DNA from: Mucilaginibacter mali
GTDB lineage: Bacteria; Bacteroidota; Bacteroidia; Sphingobacteriales; Sphingobacteriaceae
Length of the DNA: 64,000 bases
Assembly: GCF_013283875.1 (NCBI RefSeq)
Contig: NZ_CP054139.1
Location: forward strand, 992,001 to 1,056,000
Direction of reading: 5' to 3'
The notes beneath the pieces were generated by a model. The model worked only from the letters and a program-made list of their open reading frames with translations. It had not been told where the DNA came from and did no database searches. Below are positions 47,070 through 57,308 of this stretch, piece after piece (positions within the stretch are counted from its first letter, which is position 1; every line of letters starts with the position of its first letter). A program made the position numbers and the translations under genes.

Positions 47070-47097
47070 AAGCTGGGGTAAATACTCCGGCTTTTTT
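47070..47097 (+). terminator. Rho-independent terminator
   Basis: AAGCTGGGG (47070-47078) pairs with CTCCGGCTT (47085-47093) over nine positions with two G-T wobbles and a 6-base loop, followed by a T-run interrupted by one A. It ends the CBM9-like gene. Confidence 0.75.
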
Positions 47098-47104
47098 ATT
47101 TTTG
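47097..47104 (+). promoter_or_regulatory. Exact TAnnTTTG -7 element overlapping a terminator
   Basis: TATTTTTG matches TAnnTTTG exactly. It lies inside the T-tract of the terminator. No TTG is found at the expected -33 position. If functional, transcription would start at about 47110-47112, at the next gene's ATG. Confidence 0.3.
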
Positions 47105-47109
47105 GCGCG

Positions 47110-47673
47110 ATGGATGCCGCTAAAAATATTACGTCTGCAAACTATATCCGCGATCTGGACTTCGCCTATATGGAAACCTATTCGTTACAGCGGGGCCCGG
47201 CGTTTGAAGAACGCTTAAACGATCTGCTCGCCGAGCGGAAAAGGCTAAAAATAGCTTATGGAGGCCGCTGGACCGATGATGGCTTTAAAGTGCAATTAGC
47301 TTCAATAGAGCAAAAGATATATGCGCAATATTTAGTTGATGATAATGGCCAATTCCATTGGTCGGCGCAACTGATGCGCACGATTGACAAGCACGATGCC
47401 GCCACCGATAGGCTGAAGAGTATATTATTAATCGATGCGAAAGAGGTGCCGGCATGGATGTGCGCACCGGTTTACCGGGACGCTATCGTTTTTTATGATG
47501 CCAACAGTAACAGGATCTCATGCCTTAATATTTGTTTCGACTGCGATTATATGATCACAGACCACCTGGTCTATGTTGATACCGACGCTTCGGCATATGT
47601 GAAGCTTAAAGCTCTGTTTCTGGAATCAGGCCATGATATCAACTCCCCGATAGCAAGAATAAACCGTCTGTAA
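47110..47673 (+). CDS. Hypothetical protein, no recognised family
   Basis: This 187-residue soluble protein has no signal peptide or membrane segment. The N-terminal half is helical and charged (FEERLNDLLAERKRLKIAYG), and the C-terminal half is beta-rich with a cysteine cluster CLNICFDCDY near residue 138-147. I do not recognise a family. The ATG at 47110 lies immediately behind a terminator, so either the message is leaderless or translation starts at the in-frame ATG at 47170. It is followed by the sigma-54 promoter region of the signalling cluster. Confidence 0.6.
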   Translation: MDAAKNITSANYIRDLDFAYMETYSLQRGPAFEERLNDLLAERKRLKIAYGGRWTDDGFKVQLASIEQKIYAQYLVDDNGQFHWSAQLMRTIDKHDAATDRLKSILLIDAKEVPAWMCAPVYRDAIVFYDANSNRISCLNICFDCDYMITDHLVYVDTDASAYVKLKALFLESGHDINSPIARINRL

Positions 47674-47712
47674 GCAATAATTTATTGCATAGAATTATTC
47701 CATTTTTTGGAA
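47674..47712. promoter_or_regulatory. Two small inverted repeats, possible activator sites
   Basis: GCAATAA-T-TTATTGC (47674-47688) and TTCCA-N5-TGGAA (47698-47712) lie 75-110 bases upstream of the sigma-54 promoter at 47786. That is where enhancer-binding proteins usually bind. Assignment to the NtrC-like regulator encoded at 48392 is inference. Confidence 0.3.
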
Positions 47713-47785
47713 ATCATATCCGTATATTAGATTTATTGAATTTTGGCATATAATTAACTAATTGATTATTAGTGTTTTAATAGTT

Positions 47786-47801
47786 TGGCACATGCTTGGC
47801 A
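47786..47801 (+). promoter_or_regulatory. Sigma-54 (RpoN) promoter
   Basis: TGGCACATGCTTGGCA matches the consensus TGGCAC-N5-TTGC(A/T) with one mismatch and keeps the invariant GG and GC ten bases apart. The GC ends 25 bases before the ATG at 47826, so the transcript would start near 47812. An NtrC-type activator gene nearby supports the call. Confidence 0.65.
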
Positions 47802-47825
47802 TAAGGCATTCCAAATCATATCAAC

Positions 47826-48200
47826 ATGGACACTTTAAATATTTTCTTAGTAGACAACGACCAGTACAACCTTAACCTTTACAGGCATTTTTTGGGCAGC
47901 TTAGGTTATGCAAATGTAAACATCATTAACAACCGTACCGAGCATACCATCTATATGGATGAAAAACCCGACCTGGTATTTTTAGGAAACAGCCTGGGGC
48001 AGCGCTCGGGTTTGGAATTGTTAAAAAGCTTCCGCTCGGTTGATCCTGAAATTGAAGTGGTGATGCTGCCGCAGCCCGAGCATAAAGTAAGTGCTGCTAA
48101 TTATGGTGGCGTAGATAACTACGTGTTAGATTACATGTCGGCTATTGTAGATCGTGCCGCGCGTGTTAATACTTATGGCTATATGCGCCAGAGTGCATGA
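47826..48200 (+). CDS. Degenerate receiver-domain protein (pseudo-receiver)
   Basis: This 124-residue protein is one receiver-like domain. The acidic pair is kept (Asp10, Asp12 in FLVDND), and PDLVFLGNSLG aligns with PDLITMDYSLP of the regulator at 48392. The phospho-acceptor Asp is therefore replaced by Gly54. The conserved Thr/Ser position falls in VVMLPQP and the Lys position in NYVLDYM, so both are lost. Phosphorylation is not expected; it could act as a decoy or binding partner for the kinase or activator nearby. It is probably expressed from the sigma-54 promoter 25 bases upstream. Confidence 0.75.
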   Translation: MDTLNIFLVDNDQYNLNLYRHFLGSLGYANVNIINNRTEHTIYMDEKPDLVFLGNSLGQRSGLELLKSFRSVDPEIEVVMLPQPEHKVSAANYGGVDNYVLDYMSAIVDRAARVNTYGYMRQSA

Positions 48201-48391
48201 CTGCCAGGTGTCCAAAATGCGGAAAAAACTTCCTGAATTTGGAATTATATAAAAATGATTTTTAAATAAAATGTTGATAATTAGTAATTTATAAAATTGG
48301 CACGATATTGACTGATGAATAAATCAGCGTGTTATATAGTTAAATAAATAAGGGCTTTAATACAGCTTACTAAGTATCGCTAAATAAAAAG

Positions 48392-49744
48392 ATGACAAAC
48401 GGATACCACATATTTATTGTTGAGGACGACCCCTGGTACGGCGAGATCCTGCAATATCACCTTTCATTAAACCCCGACTATAAGGTCACCAAGTTTATGA
48501 ACGGGGAGGATTGCATCCGCGAGTTACACCAAAAACCTGATCTGATCACCATGGATTACAGTCTGCCCGATATGAATGGGGCCGAACTGTTAAAGCAGGT
48601 GCAGCAGGTAAATCCAAACATCCCTGTGGTAATTATCAGCGCACAGGAAGATGTAACCACCGCGATAGAACTTTATAAAAAAGGCATCGCCGATTATTTG
48701 GTTAAGGACGATCATACCAAAGACCTGCTTTGGAACGCCGTTAACCGCATTCGCGAAAACCAGGCCCTGAAAAAGGAAGTGGAAATATTGCGCGAAGAAC
48801 TGGGGCATAAATACGAGTTCGGTAAGATCATCATCGGCTCATCGGCACCCATTAAAAAGATCTTTACGCTGATGGAAAAGGCGGCCCGCACCAATATCAA
48901 CGTATCGGTAACCGGCGAAACCGGTACTGGAAAAGAACTGGTAGCGAAAGCCATCCATTATCATTCGGATAGGAAAAAGAAGCCCTTTGTGGCACTAAAT
49001 ATGGCCGCCATCCCGGCCGAACTGCTGGAAAGCGAACTGTTCGGGCACGAGAAAGGCGCGTTTACCGGCGCATTGGCCCGTAAAAACGGTAAGTTTGAAG
49101 AAGCCAACGGCGGCACCCTGTTTTTAGACGAGATAGGCGAAATGGATGTAAACTTGCAGAGCAAGCTATTACGTGTATTGCAGGAAAGGGAGTTAACCCG
49201 CGTTGGCGGTACCGATAAAATTAAGCTGGATATCCGCCTCATTGTGGCTACCCATAAAAACCTGGCCGAGCAGGTAAAACAAGGCAAATTCCGCGAGGAT
49301 TTTTACTACCGCATTATGGGTTTGCCTATAGAATTGCCGCCATTGCGCGAGCGGGGTAACGACCTGCTGTTGCTGGCCAAATTCTTTTTAGATGAGTTTT
49401 GCAAGGATAACAAACTGCCTGCAAAGCAGTTCAGCACAAGGGCAAAGGAGCGTTTGTTGAAGTATGATTTCCCGGGCAATGTGCGCGAATTAAAATCGAT
49501 GGTTGACCTGGCTGCCGTAATGGCCGATGGCGACGAGATACAGGAAGAGGATATCCGCTTCAGCGCGCCGCAATCCGAAGAAGACATTTTTGCTAAGGAA
49601 AAGACATTGAAGGAATATACCAACCAGATTGTTCAGCACTTTTTAAACAAATACAACCACAGTGTGCTTAAGGTTGCCGAAAAACTGGATGTAGGTAAAT
49701 CTACCATTTATAAAATGATACAGGAAAAAGAAATAGAAGGATAA
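48392..49744 (+). CDS. NtrC-family sigma-54-dependent response regulator
   Basis: This 450-residue protein has an N-terminal receiver (about 5-120) with acidic Glu11/Asp12/Asp13 and phospho-acceptor Asp55 in ITMDYSLPD. The AAA+ domain (about 150-380) has Walker A GETGTGKE at 175-182 and the sigma-54 contact loop GAFTGA at 222-227. A Fis-type HTH (about 410-448) is at the C-terminus. It would open sigma-54 promoters when phosphorylated. The only sigma-54 promoter I see is that of the pseudo-receiver gene. A 191-base AT-rich gap separates the two genes. Downstream, the FIST gene starts 8 bases after its stop. Confidence 0.95.
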   Translation: MTNGYHIFIVEDDPWYGEILQYHLSLNPDYKVTKFMNGEDCIRELHQKPDLITMDYSLPDMNGAELLKQVQQVNPNIPVVIISAQEDVTTAIELYKKGIADYLVKDDHTKDLLWNAVNRIRENQALKKEVEILREELGHKYEFGKIIIGSSAPIKKIFTLMEKAARTNINVSVTGETGTGKELVAKAIHYHSDRKKKPFVALNMAAIPAELLESELFGHEKGAFTGALARKNGKFEEANGGTLFLDEIGEMDVNLQSKLLRVLQERELTRVGGTDKIKLDIRLIVATHKNLAEQVKQGKFREDFYYRIMGLPIELPPLRERGNDLLLLAKFFLDEFCKDNKLPAKQFSTRAKERLLKYDFPGNVRELKSMVDLAAVMADGDEIQEEDIRFSAPQSEEDIFAKEKTLKEYTNQIVQHFLNKYNHSVLKVAEKLDVGKSTIYKMIQEKEIEG

Positions 49745-49752
49745 AAAGAATT

Positions 49753-50881
49753 ATGAAAACTGCACTATATCAATACAAACACGGTCAGTGGGAAATGCAC
49801 GAGAAAAGCGCGGGTATCAATGGCGGCAAGTCTAAACTGGCGCTTTGCTTTGCCAATAAGCAAGCCCTGCTCGATCTGCCGGTTTACGACCTGATCAGGC
49901 AGAAATTCCCTGAGGCTATGATCGCTATCTGCTCAACCGCAGGCGAGATCTACCATACCAGCGTGTCTGACGAGGGTTTTACCGTTGCTATGATGGAGTT
50001 TTCATCAACACAACTGCAATCGCAAAAAGTATATATTAAAGATTATGGCGATAGCTTCGACGCGGGTAAAGCGCTGATCAATAAATTTGATACCAAAGAT
50101 CTGGCTTATGTGCTGGTGTTATCAGATGGCCGCTATGTAAACGGCAGCGAACTGGTGCGTGGCATTAACCAGGTAACCGGAGACAAGATCATGGTAACCG
50201 GCGGTTTGGCAGGCGATGGCGATCGTTTTGAATCGACCCTGGTGGGCCTGAATGCCGAACCTGAAGAGGGCATTATTGTAGGTATCGGTTTTTATGGCGA
50301 CAAATTGAAAGTTGAGCACGGTTCAAAAGGCGGCTGGGAAATGTTTGGCCTGGAGCGCATTGTAACGAAAGCTAAGGATAACGTATTATTTGAGATCGAC
50401 GGCAAGAACGCGCTTGAACTATATAAAAAATACTTAGGTCCGGATGCTGATGCTTTGCCGGGCAGTGCTTTGTTGTACCCGTTGGCAGTTACCCTGCCGG
50501 GCAACAGCGAGCCTGTAGTGCGCACCATCCTGGCTATCGACGATAAAAATGGTAGTATGACCTTTGCCGGTGATATACCCGAGGGTACTAAAGTACGCTT
50601 TATGCGCGCTAATTTTGATAAACTGACCAGCGCCGCTTCTGATGCTGCCGCACAATCGTTTATCGACGAAAAAAATCCTCCATCTTTTTCCTTGCTTATC
50701 AGTTGTGTAGGCCGTAAATTGGTGCTCGGTTCCCGTACCGAGGACGAGGTGGATGCTGTTGACGAAATATTTGGCCGTAATACCTTATTATCAGGCTTTT
50801 ATTCGTACGGCGAGATCTCTCCGTTTATTAAAGGTCAGGGTTGCCAGTTGCATAACCAAACCATGACCATAACCACTTTTA

Positions 50882-50895
<14 letters not shown>
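49753..50895 (+). CDS. FIST-domain sensory protein
   Basis: This 380-residue cytoplasmic protein has a FIST N-terminal domain (about 25-220; segments CSTAGEIYHTSVSDEGF and GGLAGDGDRFESTLV) and a FIST C-terminal domain (about 225-360; FYSYGEISPF near the end). FIST domains are sensory modules thought to bind small ligands such as amino acids and are commonly encoded beside histidine kinases. It overlaps the hybrid-kinase gene by 14 bases, which argues for coupled synthesis and a direct partnership. The ligand cannot be inferred. Confidence 0.9.
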
Positions 50896-53523
<2,628 letters not shown>

Positions 53524-53524
<1 letters not shown>

Positions 53525-53952
53525 TGAATACAGGAATTATCTTAGATATTATCAAAAATCTTATAACAGTAATAATTGCTGTTTTAGGTTGGCGGATTGC
53601 GCATTACTACAATAGCGTTAGGGATAAAGATTTAAAAAGACGAGAGCTTATAACAAATCATTTGATTGCTGCTTATCGTATATTGGCGAATGATATAACT
53701 AAGAGAGAAGAATCGGTTGAAAGGGATGAAAAGTTAGAAGCTGTAATTGCAGAACTACAATTGTTTGGATCTGATGAGCAAATTCGTTTGACCAAAAAAC
53801 TGGTGGAAGATATCGTAAAAGGTGGAGATTTCTATTTCGATGATTTATTAAATAGCTTACGTAAAGATTTAAGAAAAGAGTTGAACTTAACACCTGTAAA
53901 CGGTAATGTAAAATGGCTTCGGCATGGGAAAATCCCAAAAGATAATGAGTAA
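53524..53952 (+). CDS. Small single-pass membrane protein, unknown, AT-rich
   Basis: This 142-residue protein has one N-terminal membrane segment (about 8-27) followed by a basic cytoplasmic helical tail (KDLKRRELITNHL, KREESVERDEKLEAV, RKDLRKELNL). I do not recognise the family. Base composition is visibly richer in A/T than the neighbours, about one third G+C by eye, with many AAA and AAT codons, suggesting later acquisition. It overlaps the kinase stop by one base (TAATG), so it is probably expressed with the kinase. A strong terminator follows. Confidence 0.72.
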
Positions 53953-53975
53953 AGAACCCTATCCAAATATAAGCC

Positions 53976-54008
53976 AGCCTCCGGGAGTCAACCACCGGGG
54001 GCTTTTTT
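53976..54008 (+). terminator. Rho-independent terminator ending the signalling operon
   Basis: AGCCTCCGG (53976-53984) and CCGGGGGCT (53995-54003) pair over nine positions with one wobble and a 10-base loop, followed by six T. Confidence 0.88.
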
Positions 54009-54120
54009 GTACTTGATCCACTTCAGACTAATAACTTCGGACTTTAGACTCAGCAAACGTCAATTTAACTGATGATTTAGCTTTTATCGATCACAAAACA
54101 AATTCCAAATAAACCGATGT

Positions 54121-54128
54121 TAGCTTTG
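54121..54128 (+). promoter_or_regulatory. Exact TAnnTTTG -7 element
   Basis: TAGCTTTG is an exact match to the Bacteroidota -7 element; no TTG is at the expected -33 position. Transcription would begin near 54135, which favours the ATG at 54146 over that at 54137 as start of the next gene. Confidence 0.4.
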
Positions 54129-54145
54129 TTGAACCAATGATAAAC

Positions 54146-55108
54146 ATGAAGTTATTCCGTAACCTGCTATTACCATTTCTATTTGTATCGGTATTGATTA
54201 GCGCGCAAGCCCAAAGTATTAAAGATGCCATACAACCCGCCATCAAAAATGCCGGGTTTAAAATGGAGGGCTATATCCTGTGGTGCTCAACTATTATTAA
54301 AGTAGGGAACACTTATCATATGTTCGCCTCGCGCTGGCCGGAGCAATATGGTTTGGGCGGGTGGACGACTTACTCGGAGATCGTGAGAGCTACTTCTGAT
54401 AATATCTACGGCCCCTACAAATTTCAGGAGGTGGTGATACAAAAACGGCCCGGCGCCTGGGATAAGGAGAGGGCACATAATCCTAAAATTGTAAAAACCG
54501 GCGATACTTATGTGCTGTATTACATTTCCACAGCCAACAAAACCGGGTATGCCTGGTCTAGATCTATAACCGGTCCGTGGACACGGAGCGATGAGGAGGC
54601 GATGCCATTTTCGAATCCTGCTCCGTTGGCGCGCGCCGATGGCAGCATTTATGTTTTTGGGCGCAAGGCTGTAAATAATGTCCGCGTAGCGCAAGCCTAT
54701 ACTGCCCCGGCCTGGAATGGCAAGTACACCTTGTTAAGTGATAAAGATAATTTGCTGCCCGATAATAACCAATTGGAAGACCCAACTATATGGTGGGCGC
54801 AAAATCAATATAATGTTATCCTTACCGATTTTACCGGCACACTTACCGGTACTACCAAAGCCGGCGCGCAATATGCCTCGGTTGATGGGATCAACTATAA
54901 GGCGATATCAAAAGAGCCCGTGTTTACCAAAACCGTAACTTATGACGACGGCACTACTCAAACCTTTAAAAGGCGCGAACGCCCCTTTGTATACACCAAC
55001 GAGAAAGGTGAAGTGATCGCGTTCTTTACCGCGTGCTTAACCGAAGACGGCAAATCGTGGGTGGTAGTAAACCCGGTTAAAAACTATGTGCCGCCGAAAA
55101 TTAAATAA
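54146..55108 (+). CDS. Secreted five-bladed propeller glycosidase-like protein (GH43/GH117-like)
   Basis: This 320-residue secreted protein (signal ends SAQAQ) has repeating blades typical of five-bladed beta-propeller glycosidases. Clear blade motifs are IIKVGNTYHMFASRW, NPKIVKTGDTYVLYY, SNPAPLARADGSIYVF and LEDPTIWWAQNQYNVI. The EDPTIW segment is common in GH43 and related clans; an exact family and catalytic triad cannot be assigned. Start at 54146 gives the usual signal peptide; 54137 is also in frame. It opens a three-gene operon with the beta-helix protein 10 bases downstream. Confidence 0.7.
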   Translation: MKLFRNLLLPFLFVSVLISAQAQSIKDAIQPAIKNAGFKMEGYILWCSTIIKVGNTYHMFASRWPEQYGLGGWTTYSEIVRATSDNIYGPYKFQEVVIQKRPGAWDKERAHNPKIVKTGDTYVLYYISTANKTGYAWSRSITGPWTRSDEEAMPFSNPAPLARADGSIYVFGRKAVNNVRVAQAYTAPAWNGKYTLLSDKDNLLPDNNQLEDPTIWWAQNQYNVILTDFTGTLTGTTKAGAQYASVDGINYKAISKEPVFTKTVTYDDGTTQTFKRRERPFVYTNEKGEVIAFFTACLTEDGKSWVVVNPVKNYVPPKIK

Positions 55109-55118
55109 GCATAGCATC

Positions 55119-57161
55119 ATGATGAAGCGAAATATGTTAGCAGTTATTTGTGGTTTAATAACTTGCGGCGCTTTGGCGCAAGGGGGCAAAAGCCAGTGGG
55201 TTTATAAAGATAAAACAGGTAAGCTGACTTATAAAACTACACCAACAGGCGACAGGATAATGGATTTTTCGCATGCGGGATATATGGGCGGCGGTGTTGC
55301 CCTGCCTGTTGTGCCGGTTAAGCGAACGGTGCAACCATCTGGCAGCGAAGATGATACCCGGCAAATTCAAAACGCGATAAACGAAGTAGCAGCGATGCCT
55401 TTGGTAAACGGTTTCCGTGGTGCGGTATTACTGGCGCCGGGCGTATTTACCTGCTCTGCATCGTTAACATTATCGGCTAATGGTATTGTTTTACGGGGCA
55501 GTGGCAGTGGCGCGGGCGGTACTACCATTAAAATGACGGGCGGGCGCCACACCGCTGTTGTGATAGGTGTAGATAATACCAACATAGCTTTGGGGCGGAC
55601 TGAGCGTGCTGATGATAATGAAGAAGGTAAGCAAACCACCATTAACCACGACTATGTGCCTGCGGGTACAAATTCGTTCACTGTAGCCGATGCATCAGGC
55701 TTTGCGGTAGGCGATACATTAATTATCCGTCGCCCGGTTACCGATGCCTGGATACATTTAATGGGGATGGATGATATGAAACGCGACGGCAAACCACAAA
55801 CATGGATCAGTAAATCGGCCAAAGAGGTGATCAAACGGAAAATAACAGCTATCGACGCCAATAAGATCACGGTAGATATTTCGCTGCCCGACTCCTATAA
55901 TGCGCGATATGTTCCTGGTACAACTGTGGCAAAGGCCGCCGTTTCGCATCGTGTTAAACAGGTTGGGTTAGAAGATCTGCAAATCCACTGCCCGCCGCTT
56001 GAGATCGATTATGGGCATGCGCCTTATTCCGGGATAAGGGTAGGTGGCGATGATTGCTGGGTGAAAAATATTTATTGCCGGGAAACAATGAATACCACTG
56101 TGCTGGCCGGTAACCGTATTACCATGCAACGGGTGAGGATAAGCCATACATTTACAAATCTGGGTGCTTCTAAACCCGCTGATTTTAGCCTGGAGGGGAG
56201 TCAGAATTTGATTGATCGCTGCGATGTGACCGGCGGCAATACTTATATTGTATGGACATCATCGCTTATACCCGGCCCTAATGTGGTGTTGAATTGCACT
56301 TTTAAGGGTATTGGCAGCCGCATACAGCCGCATCAGCGCTGGGCAACGGGGTTACTGGTAGATAACTGCACGGTAGCCGATGGCGGTATCGACTTTATGA
56401 ACCGTGGCGTGGCCGGTTCGGGCCATGGCTGGACAATGGGCTGGGGCGTAGCCTGGAATTGTATTGCCAAAACCTATATCATCCAAAACCCGCCGGGAGC
56501 CGCTAACTGGGCGATAGGATGTATAGGCAACCGGCAACAAACCGCGCGCTTGTTCGATTCGGCTCCTGTTTTAGGTGAAGGTTATTTTGATTCGCACGGG
56601 AAGCCGGTAGCTATACAAAGCCTGTACCTGGCGCAATTGCAGGAACGGTTAGGCATATCAGCCCTGCACAATATAAATTATGAAAGTAATAGCCAGGTTG
56701 CCTTTCATAATAAAAAACCGGCGCTAACCCCGGTTAAAACCGATGTTGATAAAACATTGGGCTTAAACCTGGCTTTTGAACGGCCGGTTAATACCAGCGA
56801 AGTGCGTGGCAATACCCGCGAATTTGGCGGCGAAAAGGCTCTCGACGGTAATAATAAAACTTACTGGGCAACCAACGATGGGCAAACTGCCGCTACTTTT
56901 GAGGTGGATATGGAAGGCCCGGTTGATATTAATGCGCTGAAAGTGAGCGAAGCGCCTGGCAACAGGATAGAAGGATATAAGATAGAAGCGCAGGTGCAAA
57001 GCGACTGGATGCTGTTATCGGAAGGTAAGGCGATAGGTGATAATATGGTAGTTAAATTCCCAAAAGTGACGGCATGGAAGGTTAAACTCACTATTACAAA
57101 AGCAAAGGATTACCCGGCAATTAGTAGTTTTGGCCTATACCTAACAAGTAAAAAGAAGTAA
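55119..57161 (+). CDS. Secreted beta-helix (pectate-lyase-like) protein with F5/8C domain
   Basis: This 680-residue secreted protein has a short signal ending GALAQ. A right-handed parallel beta-helix spans about 60-530; it opens with the pectate_lyase_3-type block DDTRQIQNAINEV and APGVFTCSASLTLSANGIVL. A C-terminal F5/8C domain (about 550-680) has EKALDGNNKTYWATNDGQ. Beta-helix proteins of this kind can be lyases or hydrolases on uronic-acid polymers; no catalytic residue can be named here. If it is a lyase it would supply the unsaturated ends used by the GH88 at 26772. The start MMKRN at 55119 (or 55122) is chosen over an upstream frame that overlaps the preceding gene. Confidence 0.72.
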   Translation: MMKRNMLAVICGLITCGALAQGGKSQWVYKDKTGKLTYKTTPTGDRIMDFSHAGYMGGGVALPVVPVKRTVQPSGSEDDTRQIQNAINEVAAMPLVNGFRGAVLLAPGVFTCSASLTLSANGIVLRGSGSGAGGTTIKMTGGRHTAVVIGVDNTNIALGRTERADDNEEGKQTTINHDYVPAGTNSFTVADASGFAVGDTLIIRRPVTDAWIHLMGMDDMKRDGKPQTWISKSAKEVIKRKITAIDANKITVDISLPDSYNARYVPGTTVAKAAVSHRVKQVGLEDLQIHCPPLEIDYGHAPYSGIRVGGDDCWVKNIYCRETMNTTVLAGNRITMQRVRISHTFTNLGASKPADFSLEGSQNLIDRCDVTGGNTYIVWTSSLIPGPNVVLNCTFKGIGSRIQPHQRWATGLLVDNCTVADGGIDFMNRGVAGSGHGWTMGWGVAWNCIAKTYIIQNPPGAANWAIGCIGNRQQTARLFDSAPVLGEGYFDSHGKPVAIQSLYLAQLQERLGISALHNINYESNSQVAFHNKKPALTPVKTDVDKTLGLNLAFERPVNTSEVRGNTREFGGEKALDGNNKTYWATNDGQTAATFEVDMEGPVDINALKVSEAPGNRIEGYKIEAQVQSDWMLLSEGKAIGDNMVVKFPKVTAWKVKLTITKAKDYPAISSFGLYLTSKKK

Positions 57162-57308
57162 AGATCATTGTATATTTAGTACCATACCACTTGTGGTTAA
57201 TGATCCATATAAACAGGATAAAATATTACAATAATTCGGCAAAAAGAAACAGCCGTCATACCAGCTAATGCCCGAACTTAGTGTTTGCCAATTATTGCCG
57301 GTAAACCT

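Noticed and set aside
48298..48313. TGGCACGATATTGACT upstream of the NtrC-type regulator as a second sigma-54 promoter
   Set aside because: The -24 half is good, but the -12 half has AC in place of the invariant GC, and it lies 78 bases from the start codon. It is too weak to list.
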